Positions 33,640-42,248 of a DNA stretch of 64,000 nucleotides are shown in pieces. Under the pieces are notes generated by a model. That model worked only from the letters and a program-made list of their open reading frames with translations. It was not told the origin of the DNA and did not search any database. This stretch comes from Rariglobus hedericola (GTDB lineage Bacteria > Verrucomicrobiota > Verrucomicrobiia > Opitutales > Opitutaceae): positions 248,001 through 312,000 of the forward strand of contig NZ_VMBG01000002.1 of NCBI RefSeq assembly GCF_007559335.1, written 5' to 3'. The position numbers and the translations under genes are program-made. Position 1 is the stretch's first letter; each line of letters opens with the position of its first letter.

Positions 33640-36600
33640 ATGTCTGACATCATCGAACAGAATGCTTGGTTGATCACCGCCGATCCGGATCTTAGCACGA
33701 CTATCGAACACCATCGGTCCAGGTTAGTTCCGGGGATCAAGGTGGGGGATGGAGTCGCCATCATTAATCAATCGTCGGCCGAAGTGATGGCTTTCGCGCG
33801 CATCTACAGAGTCCGGAGTTCGGTGGATGCGACAACCTTGTATTATGATTGCTTCGTTCGGCATTCGGCGAGTGCTAGCCTAACATCGTTGGGTTTGCCT
33901 ACGCCTACTTCGATGATACAGCGGATCGACTGGCCGACGTATGAGGCGGCTTTCGCGAAATCCACCGGAAGTTCAGTCACCGACATAAAGCCGATCAGCG
34001 GGGAATCTTTGGCGGAGCAGGCCCATCTGCGCCGTCTTCTTCAATTCTCTGTCATGGATGATCTCCTTGGGCCTGCGAATGGTCCCGATGAAGAGGTTAT
34101 CGGAATGAGTGTTCGCGACCGCTACCTTGTCGGTAAACTGGCCCCGAAAGAGTATGTGCAAGAAGAGGGAAAGCCGTCTCTCGAAAGCGAGGAGGCGGAC
34201 GCGGTCAAAGACCTCACCCCGAAAGCAAACGACGATCATATTTCCAACGAAAAAAAGAGCACATCTCGTCTTTCGGCCAAGGGGGAAGACGAGGACAACG
34301 AGACCGATCGTCTGGAAAATCAATCGCTGGTGCCTTCGTCGATTGGCTTCACGTTTTGTTTGGATGGCGACGCGACTGAAATCGAACTGGAAGCCCGGTG
34401 GGGACGTTATCATCGAGGAGAAAGCGCCAAGGAAACCAGCCCTGATACCGGCAAACCTTTGCGTGCCTGGAAACGCACGCCCAGCGGCAACACGATACCG
34501 TTTCCCCTGGTAGAAGGCCCGATTAAGCCGTTCGCCATAGATCCCGCGTGCCCGGAAGTAATCATCAAAGGAATCGTCCGCCCGGTATCAGCCAAGGGGG
34601 ATCGCCTGATCACGCTCTTCCTGATTAACAATCAAGAGAAGCCGGAGGAAGCTCAGGACTCGGCATGGCTATTTCAGCCAGAGGTAATCGTTCGCGGAAT
34701 TAAGGGTGCTACGGTATTCCGCCGCCGTCCCGTCCTTGAGGCTCAAGATACCGATGACTTGGAGACAAGAGAGCGGATTGCGCTGGAAATGGTTTACCGC
34801 AAGCGCGTCGAATTCGCCGTCGGGCACGGTATCGCGGTGCACGCCACGACTGCGGCTGATTCCGAGAAAGCCCGCGAGATTCGCACCGTGGTCATGCCGA
34901 CCCATGAGTTGCCGGTCACCGAGACACCGGGCACCGACCCGCATGACCGGCCAGCCATGCGAAAGCTCGTCGAAGAAGGCACCTTCGACATGGAGCAACT
35001 CGCGGCCCTCGACCGTCCGGCCTTGGTTGCGGCGCTCAAGATCCTCACCGAGGATTATGCCGCTTGGATTGGCGAACAGACCTCACGAATCCCCGGCGAG
35101 TTCTCCGCCTACATGAATGCTGCCGAGGAGGCGATGGGGCGCTGCGATAAGGTCTTGGCCCGGCTTCGCGAGGGGATAACCGCGATAGAAACCAACGATC
35201 ACGCGTTGGCGGCGTTTCGTTTCGCCAACCTCGCAATGGCACGGCAGCGCGTGCGGAGTATCTATTCACTCAAGCGCCGCCGCAAAGAAACTACCACGGT
35301 CGCCGAAGAAAACATCCCCAAGAACCGCTCATGGCGTCCGTTCCAGTTGGCCTTTGTCCTTCTCTCCATTCCGGCACTATCCGACCCCAAGCACCACGAT
35401 CGCACCGAGCCGCTCATGGCTGCCGCCGATCTACTCTGGTTCCCAACCGGTGGCGGTAAAACGGAAGCCTACCTTGGTGTGGCCGCTTTCACGATGGCCA
35501 TTCGTCGCCTTCAGACAGGTCTCGGCGGCTACGACTCATCGCGAGGTCTCTCCGTCATCATGCGCTACACACTGCGCCTGCTGACAATTCAGCAATTCCA
35601 ACGCGCCACCACTCTCCTTTGCGCCATGGAAACATTGCGCAAAGCCGACGTAGGCAAGTGGGGAGCGACTCCGTTTACTCTCGGCCTTTGGGTCGGTAAC
35701 AAAGTCAGCCCCGGCACGACTGAACGGGCACATGCCGTCATTGAGTCGGAGCGCGACGGAACACGCGGTGGGTCGGATACCCCCGCTCAATTGACGTTCT
35801 GCCCTTGGTGTGGCTCGGATATTGTTCCAGGTCGGGATATTTCCGTGGATCGCGACTGCCTGCGCACGACGCTGTATTGCGGTGATAAAACCGCTGACTG
35901 TGACTTCGCCAAAAAAGACGGCTCGGACGGTCTTCCGGTCGTGGTCGTTGACGAGGAGATTTATCGACGCCCGCCGTCCATGCTCATCGGCACCGTCGAT
36001 AAATTTGCCATGATGGCATGGCGCGGCGAAACCCGGACTCTCTTCGGTCGCGCAGAGCATGAGTGTGAACGCCACGGCCTCCTATGGCCCGGCTGCGACT
36101 GCAATCAGGGGCATAAGAAAAAGGGGGCGTTGAAGGCCGTAAAAGTTCAGCCCGTGTCGCCTATTCGCCCCCCCGACCTGATCATCCAGGACGAGTTTCA
36201 CCTTATCAGCGGGCCGCTCGGCACCATGGTCGGCCTTTACGAAACCACCGTGGACGAAATGTCGGCGTGGCCGCTGGACGGAAAAACGATTCGTCCCAAA
36301 ATCATCGCCTCGACCGCGACGGTGCGAAAAGCACAGGAGCAGGTGCATCACGTCTTCATGCGCAACGTGTCCGTGTTCCCGCCGCACGGCTTGGACATTG
36401 AGGATAATTTCTTTTCGGTGCAGCGGCCCGTCACCGAGAAGCCGGGGCGCCTCTATCTCGGCATCTGCTCGCCGGGCAGTTCACGCCCTGCGGTTTTGAT
36501 CCGCCTTTACGTCGCCCTCCTCACCGGCGCACAAAAGCTCTACAACGATTTCGGGAAAGCCGCCGATCCCTACATGACCTTGGTCGGCTACTTCAATTCA

Positions 36601-37548
36601 CTCCGCGAGCTGGGTGGCATGAGGCGTCTTGCGGAAGACGACGTGCAAACCCGTGCTTTCCGCGTCCTCATGGGCCGGGTCAACCGCCCCGGTCTCGCGC
36701 AACGCAGCGTCAAGGTTGTCGAGGAACTCACTTCCCGTGTTTCCAGCAAAGAAATACCAAAGAAATTGGATCAGCTGGAAACGAAATTCAAACCGACATG
36801 GGCCAAGGGCGAAGCGCGCGCCATTGATATCGTTCTTGCGACCAACATGCTTTCGGTCGGCGTTGACGTAAACCGTCTCGGTCTCATGGCGGTGAACGGC
36901 CAGCCGAAGAGCACCGCCGAATACATTCAGGCTACCAGCCGCGTCGGTCGTTCTTACCTTGGCCTTGTTTGCTCTGTCCTAACTTGGTCACGGCCGCGCG
37001 ATCTCTCGCACTACGAGACCTTCGAGCATTACCACGCGACTTTCTACAAGCACGTCGAAGCCCAGTCAGTCACGCCGTTTGCGGCTCGTGCGCTAGATCG
37101 AGGACTCACGGGCGCATACGTCAGCTTGTTGCGGCTCACAAATACGGCCCTCAATCCTAACCTCGGTGCAATGGCCCTCACAGCGACCGCGCATCCTGAC
37201 GCCCAGCGGATGAAGGATGCGTTCGCCAATCGAGCATGGAAAGTTCGCGATGAAGCCTCCGCCAAAACAACCACGTCAAGCATGGTGGCCCAACGTCTCG
37301 ATCACTGGGTAAAAGAAGCCAACAAACCGGGCCGAAGACTTGGCTATGAAACCGAAAACGGCCAAGGGGACATTGTCGCGCTGATGAAAAAGCCCGGCCT
37401 GCATCGCTGGGACATCGTAACCGCTCCCATGTCTCTTCGCGAAGTGGAGCCGGGAGTTCGTCTCATCATGGATACTGCAACGCTGGAAGACGGCCCTGCG
37501 TGGCAGATTCCCGTAAAGGATAAACCCGAGGATAACGACAATGAGTAA
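33640..37548 (+). CDS. drmA: DrmA, helicase of DISARM
   Basis: The 1,302-residue protein has motif I FPTGGGKTEAYLG (about residue 603), motif II QDEFHLISG (about 849), STATVRKAQ (about 891) and the C-terminal QATSRVGRSYLG (about 1097). A cysteine cluster (LTFCPWCGSDI and DCLRTTLYCG, about 723-750) could bind zinc. DrmA together with DrmB forms the core that scans DNA for unmethylated sites in described DISARM systems. The first about 85 residues (NAWLITADPDLSTTIE ... GDGVAIINQ) look like a separate PUA/EVE-type module. It overlaps drmB by 8 bp (ATGAGTAA). Confidence 0.94.
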   Translation: MSDIIEQNAWLITADPDLSTTIEHHRSRLVPGIKVGDGVAIINQSSAEVMAFARIYRVRSSVDATTLYYDCFVRHSASASLTSLGLPTPTSMIQRIDWPTYEAAFAKSTGSSVTDIKPISGESLAEQAHLRRLLQFSVMDDLLGPANGPDEEVIGMSVRDRYLVGKLAPKEYVQEEGKPSLESEEADAVKDLTPKANDDHISNEKKSTSRLSAKGEDEDNETDRLENQSLVPSSIGFTFCLDGDATEIELEARWGRYHRGESAKETSPDTGKPLRAWKRTPSGNTIPFPLVEGPIKPFAIDPACPEVIIKGIVRPVSAKGDRLITLFLINNQEKPEEAQDSAWLFQPEVIVRGIKGATVFRRRPVLEAQDTDDLETRERIALEMVYRKRVEFAVGHGIAVHATTAADSEKAREIRTVVMPTHELPVTETPGTDPHDRPAMRKLVEEGTFDMEQLAALDRPALVAALKILTEDYAAWIGEQTSRIPGEFSAYMNAAEEAMGRCDKVLARLREGITAIETNDHALAAFRFANLAMARQRVRSIYSLKRRRKETTTVAEENIPKNRSWRPFQLAFVLLSIPALSDPKHHDRTEPLMAAADLLWFPTGGGKTEAYLGVAAFTMAIRRLQTGLGGYDSSRGLSVIMRYTLRLLTIQQFQRATTLLCAMETLRKADVGKWGATPFTLGLWVGNKVSPGTTERAHAVIESERDGTRGGSDTPAQLTFCPWCGSDIVPGRDISVDRDCLRTTLYCGDKTADCDFAKKDGSDGLPVVVVDEEIYRRPPSMLIGTVDKFAMMAWRGETRTLFGRAEHECERHGLLWPGCDCNQGHKKKGALKAVKVQPVSPIRPPDLIIQDEFHLISGPLGTMVGLYETTVDEMSAWPLDGKTIRPKIIASTATVRKAQEQVHHVFMRNVSVFPPHGLDIEDNFFSVQRPVTEKPGRLYLGICSPGSSRPAVLIRLYVALLTGAQKLYNDFGKAADPYMTLVGYFNSLRELGGMRRLAEDDVQTRAFRVLMGRVNRPGLAQRSVKVVEELTSRVSSKEIPKKLDQLETKFKPTWAKGEARAIDIVLATNMLSVGVDVNRLGLMAVNGQPKSTAEYIQATSRVGRSYLGLVCSVLTWSRPRDLSHYETFEHYHATFYKHVEAQSVTPFAARALDRGLTGAYVSLLRLTNTALNPNLGAMALTATAHPDAQRMKDAFANRAWKVRDEASAKTTTSSMVAQRLDHWVKEANKPGRRLGYETENGQGDIVALMKKPGLHRWDIVTAPMSLREVEPGVRLIMDTATLEDGPAWQIPVKDKPEDNDNE

Positions 37549-39388
37549 CCACCTTCCCGTCGGCTCGGTTCGGCCGAGTCAATTGCTCTGGACTTACGGC
37601 CCCGGTGCCTTGGTCGATTTACCCAATCTGTCGGTCTTAACGATGGGGCTAGATCGCTGGGATCAGCTTCGCTGTGCGCCGATTGATGAAGAGCGATTGC
37701 TTGAGGCCGTGCGCAAGCAACTCGGTCAGCAGGTAGAAAGGTTGCGTGTGCCTCCGGTCAGCGAAACCGAGGGTGTCGATAAATTCAGCCCCGAGGCCAA
37801 GATCGGCGTGCCAGTTCGGCCATTCCCTCGATGGCTCCGCTGCGTGAAATGCGGCACTTTGGCCGAGTTCGATTCCGGTCTGTTTGATATAAAAGAAAAC
37901 CCATATCGCCCCGAGGATACACGGTTTGTTCACAAGACTTGTCCCCACGGCCATAACGCTGATGCAGTGCCGGCCCGTTTCCTTTTGGCGTGCCGCGAGG
38001 GTCACCTGGATGACTTTCCGTGGCGCTATTACGTCCACGAAGGCCCGTCTGACTGCAAAGGCACCCTCAGCTTTTTCGAGCAGGGCGCTTCCCTCCAAAC
38101 CGAGAACCTCTGGGTAAAATGCGACTGCGGAAAGTCCCGATCTCTCGTCCATGCGTTCGGAAAAGAGGGCACGAAGAATCTTCCCGTGTGTCGCGGTCGC
38201 CACCCGCACCTCAACCATTACGACGATTGCTGCAAAGAGCAGCCGCGGGCGGTGCTCCTTGGCTCAACCAACAGTTGGTTCTCGATGAGCATATCGGTTC
38301 TTTCGATTCCAAGCACGGGCAACGCACTGGAACAGTTGGTCAATGATGGATGGGCCTATTTCGAGGATGTCACGAGCGTGGCCGAAGTTCAATTTACGCT
38401 CAAAACGCTCATCAAGGGATCTAACTTGCCGGGTATCGAAGCCTACACGCCCGAGGCGGTATGGGAGCAGATAGTCGCCAAGCGAGACGGCAAAAAAACG
38501 GCTCCCCCTCAAGAAACCGATATCAAACGTCCCGAGTGGAAAGTCCTGACCGATCCCAAGGCCCCCAATAACTGGCCGCACTTCATGACCAGCAAGGCGG
38601 GGGTGCCGACAGCGTATGCTTCGAAGATTCAAGACGTGCTTCTCTTGGATAGGCTCAAGGAGGTAAACGCGCTCATCGGCTTCACCCGTGTCGAGGCACC
38701 CGAGGAATCCGACGACCCGAACGACCGGCCTCCCATGGCCGCGCTTTGCCGAGGAAAACCGACCTGGATTCCCGCTTTCGAAGTTCACGGCGAAGGCATT
38801 TTCATTCGTTTCCGTGAGGACGCGATTTGTGCGTGGATGGGCCAAAAAGCCATCACACAAAGAGACATGATGCTACTCGGCGGGCACGTCGGCTGGCGTC
38901 ACGCTCGTCAACTCGACGCGGGCAAGGGATACCCCGGCGTTCGCTACGCGATGCTCCACACCTTTTCACACCTCCTCATTCGTGAGCTGGCGCTGGAATG
39001 TGGATACAACACGGCGAGCATACGTGAGCGTATCTATTCGGATGGCGATCCGGCTGACCCAATGGCCGGCATCCTCCTCTACACTGCCGCCGCCGATTCA
39101 GACGGCACGCTTGGCGGTCTGGTTGAACTAGGGAAGCCAGAGAATCTGGGTCGACTGATAACGCAGGCGCTGCGTCGCGCGGCGATTTGCTCTTCCGATC
39201 CGCTGTGCTCTGAACACGACGCCCGAAACGACCGGAGTTTACACGGCGCATCCTGCCACGGCTGTTCCTTTGTTGCGGAAACGTCATGCGAAAAGGGCAA
39301 CCGATATCTTGATCGTGCGTTGGTCACCGGAACATTCGAGAACACCGACGCCGCGTTCTTCGACGCCCCTCCGCTATCCGATGAGTGA
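37541..39388 (+). CDS. drmB: DrmB, DUF1998 protein of DISARM
   Basis: The 615-residue protein carries the family start VGSVRPSQLLWTYGPGALVDLP and, near the C-terminus, the DUF1998 block HTFSHLLIRELALECGY followed by conserved cysteines (AICSSDPLC, SCHGCSF, TSCEKG; about residues 546-587) that probably bind zinc. DrmB partners DrmA in DNA binding and unwinding. Additional cysteines at RCVKCGTL and WVKCDCGKS suggest further zinc sites. Both ends overlap neighbours by 8 bp, ATGAGTAA with drmA and ATGAGTGA with drmC, so DrmA, DrmB and DrmC are translationally coupled. Confidence 0.94.
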   Translation: MSNHLPVGSVRPSQLLWTYGPGALVDLPNLSVLTMGLDRWDQLRCAPIDEERLLEAVRKQLGQQVERLRVPPVSETEGVDKFSPEAKIGVPVRPFPRWLRCVKCGTLAEFDSGLFDIKENPYRPEDTRFVHKTCPHGHNADAVPARFLLACREGHLDDFPWRYYVHEGPSDCKGTLSFFEQGASLQTENLWVKCDCGKSRSLVHAFGKEGTKNLPVCRGRHPHLNHYDDCCKEQPRAVLLGSTNSWFSMSISVLSIPSTGNALEQLVNDGWAYFEDVTSVAEVQFTLKTLIKGSNLPGIEAYTPEAVWEQIVAKRDGKKTAPPQETDIKRPEWKVLTDPKAPNNWPHFMTSKAGVPTAYASKIQDVLLLDRLKEVNALIGFTRVEAPEESDDPNDRPPMAALCRGKPTWIPAFEVHGEGIFIRFREDAICAWMGQKAITQRDMMLLGGHVGWRHARQLDAGKGYPGVRYAMLHTFSHLLIRELALECGYNTASIRERIYSDGDPADPMAGILLYTAAADSDGTLGGLVELGKPENLGRLITQALRRAAICSSDPLCSEHDARNDRSLHGASCHGCSFVAETSCEKGNRYLDRALVTGTFENTDAAFFDAPPLSDE

Positions 39389-40151
39389 TCTTTGGCACAC
39401 TATTGCTGAACTGTGCCTAGAGCTACATCCCGACCGCGTAAATGCCATCGCTACGGGCATCGGCGGAATCAGTTCGGTGGATCGCTTGCGGGGAACGCGC
39501 GACCGCTTCGGGCCAAGCGCGGGCAAAGCGTTATTCGAAAAGCTGGACGCCGCTTGGCAAAAGTCGGCCGGGGTTTCGCCCGCCGAAGTGTCCGCAGCGT
39601 TCAAAAGCGCATCGGCAGCAGCCGCGCTCAAAGGGGCACAAGGCTCAATTGAATTGGTTTGGTCGGGGCCATCGACCGGAGTGGTTCCCGTTCGCCAAAC
39701 GGAGGAGGTGCTTTGCGAGGTCATTGAGGGTGCCCACGTCAGTCTCTTCATCGTGAGCTATGTGGCCTACAAACTCGATCGAGTGCTCCGGTGCCTTGAT
39801 GCGGCGCTCAGTCGAGGCGTGAAGATTGAAATCTTGATGGAGTGCTCGGTGGATAACGGTGGAAAGCTAGCCTTTGACGCAATGGCCCCGCTTATTCGGC
39901 GCTTACCCGACGCGGTGTTTTATACATGGCAACAACCCTCGGATGCGGCGCACCACGAGCTGGGTTCAGTTCATGCCAAGTGCGCTATCGCTGACGGCAA
40001 CCTGGCTTTTATCACTAGCGCCAATCTCACGGCCGCCGCCATGGACCGAAACATGGAAATGGGACTCTTGGTCAAGGGAGGGCACGTCCCGGCACAGATG
40101 CAGGAACATTTTGAAATACTGATCGATAACAAGACCATTGAGCGGTTCTGA
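39381..40151 (+). CDS. drmC: DrmC, phospholipase D-like protein of DISARM
   Basis: The 256-residue protein has a single PLD motif, SVHAKCAIADGNLAFITSANLT (split at about residues 195-216), with the H-x-K pair expected for phosphodiesterase action. The N-terminal 100 residues are helical. In described systems DrmC is not always needed for protection. The start at 39381 overlaps the drmB stop as ATGAGTGA; an upstream start (39270) would lie deep inside drmB. The gene ends 6 bp before vsr. Confidence 0.92.
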   Translation: MSDLWHTIAELCLELHPDRVNAIATGIGGISSVDRLRGTRDRFGPSAGKALFEKLDAAWQKSAGVSPAEVSAAFKSASAAAALKGAQGSIELVWSGPSTGVVPVRQTEEVLCEVIEGAHVSLFIVSYVAYKLDRVLRCLDAALSRGVKIEILMECSVDNGGKLAFDAMAPLIRRLPDAVFYTWQQPSDAAHHELGSVHAKCAIADGNLAFITSANLTAAAMDRNMEMGLLVKGGHVPAQMQEHFEILIDNKTIERF

Positions 40152-40157
40152 AGCGCA

Positions 40158-40595
40158 ATGGACCACTTGGAACTAAGTGCACGTTCGCGATTGATGGCTA
40201 AGGTTCGGCATCGAGACACGAAACCGGAGCTGATTCTAAGAAGTGCCCTGCATCGACTCGGGTATCGATACCGCGTCAACCAGCGGAGACTACCGGGTTC
40301 TCCCGATCTTGTTTTTGCCGGACGGCGTGCGGTGATTTTCGTGCACGGGTGCTTCTGGCACGATCACAGTGGATGTAAGTTCGCAACGAAGCCGAAGTCG
40401 CAAGTTGAGTTCTGGAGCGAAAAATTTAGAGCAAACAAAGAGCGAGATCAAAGAAACTACGCGGCACTCAAAGCAGACGGTTGGAAAACGCTAGTTGTTT
40501 GGGAGTGTTCTTTAAAGGGTGTCAATCTGAGCAAAACGATAGAGCAAACGGAAGAGTGGTTAATTCGGCCAACCACTTATCGAGAGCTACCGTAA
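40158..40595 (+). CDS. vsr: Vsr-type very-short-patch repair endonuclease
   Basis: The 145-residue enzyme nicks next to T:G mismatches produced by deamination of 5-methylcytosine. The match is clear: SRLMAKVRHRDTKPEL at the start, LPGSPDLVF with catalytic Asp50, FVHGCFWHDHSGC with His63 and His68 at positions equivalent to the E. coli enzyme, and a WECSLKG end. It starts 6 bp after drmC, so it belongs to the DISARM transcript. Its presence makes sense next to the C5-cytosine methyltransferase at the head of the operon, which raises the C-to-T mutation rate at its target sites. Confidence 0.95.
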   Translation: MDHLELSARSRLMAKVRHRDTKPELILRSALHRLGYRYRVNQRRLPGSPDLVFAGRRAVIFVHGCFWHDHSGCKFATKPKSQVEFWSEKFRANKERDQRNYAALKADGWKTLVVWECSLKGVNLSKTIEQTEEWLIRPTTYRELP

Positions 40596-40634
40596 CTCGG
40601 GATGCCTTCACATGCTTGTCCGCACGTCCGAGCC

Positions 40635-41720
40635 TTACTCGTCGAGGTTTCCTTCCGATGGAGGATTTTTGTTCTTCCGACGTGTCATGATGATCTTGTG
40701 CTCTGCGAATGTATGGTAGTTCCGTTTGTTCTTTGATTGATTGAGCGAACCAAAAGGCGTGCGGTCGATCATGTCGGTCAGGGTCTCCACGATGGTTTCG
40801 AAGGACTCCAGTCCGGCCTTATAAGGGGCAAATTTAAGGGTGTTTTCGATGACCGACCACACCGCCTTGGGATTGAAAGGGCGATCGTCTCCCATTTCGG
40901 TGAGACCTTTCAGTCTCCAATCGGTGTATTTCTTTACTAAGTAGCGAACGTAGCTTCGGTGCGGAGGGCTTGCCCCGATCGTGCCTATACCCGGTTTTTC
41001 GGCGGGCGGTTTCACTCCGTGATAATGGACATTCATGTTCTTGGCTGCATGTCCATTGTTCACTCCGTCGACTATTGGAGCTTCGCGCTGAGCTTTTTTG
41101 CGCTTTGGATTATCAAGATGAGGATGAAGTCCCTGCACTAGCAGCCGCTTCCAGAATTCAACCATGTCCCGACTAATCAACTGCCGATCGGCGTCCCCAT
41201 GGCATGTCTTGCAGAGCATAATCAAGTTGCCCTCTACGGTGTTGTTTCGGTTCCCATCGATGTGGTGCGCATCCAAGTGACCAATGCCATCCTTGCCGCA
41301 ATCAGGATTAGGGCATGTGGAACGTGCTTCATCGATGAGCTTCGTCCGTAATCTCGCACTGGGGTTGACGCGTCGCGCTGATGGAGAGCGTTTCTTTTTC
41401 GATATGGTGATCTCCTGTGCCTGCGCCAAAAGAAGCCCTACATCTGATGCAGCTAGGTCTGCAATTTCAAGCTCGGTTCGCTGTCCCATTCCGTTGATGA
41501 GGGTGTAGGTTGCTACTCTCTTGGATTTATTTCGCGCAAGCCACGAAGATAGTATCCCGGCTGCGCGAGCGGTAGATTGTCCAGGCTCCACTCTCAATGT
41601 GAGCATACCGTCCATTTCCTTTCCTTGTTTTCCAAGGACTACAGAGGTGAATTGAGTTCCTGCTAAGGTAAAGTCAGCAGCAATCTCTTCTCGAAGATCT
41701 AAAGGAGCGATAATGAGCAT
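40635..41720 (-). CDS. HNH endonuclease-domain protein
   Basis: The 361-residue product converges on vsr with 39 bp between stops. Residues about 140-175 hold the HNH core: STCPNPDCGKDGIGHLD, AHHIDGNRNNTVEGN and LIMLCKTCHGD, with zinc cysteines and the catalytic histidine pair. The N-terminal 105 residues and the C-terminal 180 are unassigned. ATG 41720 was chosen over TTG 41771. The protein may be an additional restriction nuclease of the defence island or an unrelated gene; strand and separate promoter argue against membership in the DISARM transcript. Confidence 0.82.
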   Translation of the reverse strand: MLIIAPLDLREEIAADFTLAGTQFTSVVLGKQGKEMDGMLTLRVEPGQSTARAAGILSSWLARNKSKRVATYTLINGMGQRTELEIADLAASDVGLLLAQAQEITISKKKRSPSARRVNPSARLRTKLIDEARSTCPNPDCGKDGIGHLDAHHIDGNRNNTVEGNLIMLCKTCHGDADRQLISRDMVEFWKRLLVQGLHPHLDNPKRKKAQREAPIVDGVNNGHAAKNMNVHYHGVKPPAEKPGIGTIGASPPHRSYVRYLVKKYTDWRLKGLTEMGDDRPFNPKAVWSVIENTLKFAPYKAGLESFETIVETLTDMIDRTPFGSLNQSKNKRNYHTFAEHKIIMTRRKNKNPPSEGNLDE

Positions 41721-41849
41721 CGCAGTATATATGGTGTAAGTAGGGACTTGGACGAAGGCTGCGAAGCTCAATCGGAGTCGGTTTCACATTTTATTTCCCG
41801 TTCGGCTGTAATCGTTCGGCAAAGCGATTGAGGTGATGATTTACCTTTC

Positions 41850-41884
41850 TTGACGGTGATCACTTATACCCGGTATCTTATACC
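41850..41884 (+). promoter_or_regulatory. Promoter with overlapping operator for the RHH gene
   Basis: A -35-like TTGACG (41850-41855) is followed, 18 bp on, by TATCTT (41874-41879). The same stretch carries three alternating half sites, ATACC (41866-41870), GGTAT (41872-41876) and ATACC (41880-41884), of the kind bound by ribbon-helix-helix dimers. The ATG follows one base later, so the transcript would be leaderless or nearly so. Confidence 0.55.
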
Positions 41885-41885
41885 T

Positions 41886-42239
41886 ATGCCTAATGTCATT
41901 TCAAAGGACCGGAGATCCGTGACGTTCTTGGAGAGCCGCAAGGTGATCGAGTGGATGGAGGAGATGGCGCGTGCTCGGAAAACCGATCTGTCGGTGATCC
42001 TGCGGGAGGCGACTTCGGCGTATTATCTCCAGCACGAGGCTGTCTCGACTGAACCCACTTTGACTGCGCTGCGGTCGGCAACCAAAGCAGCGCAGCGTGC
42101 CAAGACCACGCGTGAAATTAAGTCAGGGACGATATCCCCTGCCGATGCGCAGGAGCGGAATGCACCTATCCGCCAGCCTGTTCGCGTGCTTGATCTGTGG
42201 CCATCCATCCGCCGGCACGTTCGCGAGAAGTCTGCCTAA
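41886..42239 (+). CDS. Ribbon-helix-helix antitoxin-like protein
   Basis: The 117-residue product begins with RRSVTFLESRKVIEWMEEMARARKTDLSVILREATSAYYLQ, a strand-helix-helix pattern (about residues 9-49, given here in contiguous parts) typical of RHH DNA-binding dimers. The remaining about 70 residues are polar and would cover a partner. It is 9 bp upstream of a nucleotidyltransferase-fold gene. The pairing resembles AbiEi/AbiEii or MNT/HEPN-like toxin-antitoxin modules, but the RHH-nucleotidyltransferase combination is inferred from neighbourhood only. The putative operator immediately before the start suggests autoregulation. Confidence 0.65.
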   Translation: MPNVISKDRRSVTFLESRKVIEWMEEMARARKTDLSVILREATSAYYLQHEAVSTEPTLTALRSATKAAQRAKTTREIKSGTISPADAQERNAPIRQPVRVLDLWPSIRRHVREKSA

Positions 42240-42248
42240 GTTTTCTCT

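Noticed and set aside
39270-39380. Upstream start for drmC
   Set aside because: It lies well inside drmB in another frame and translates to a basic, low-complexity leader; the ATGAGTGA overlap gives the expected start.
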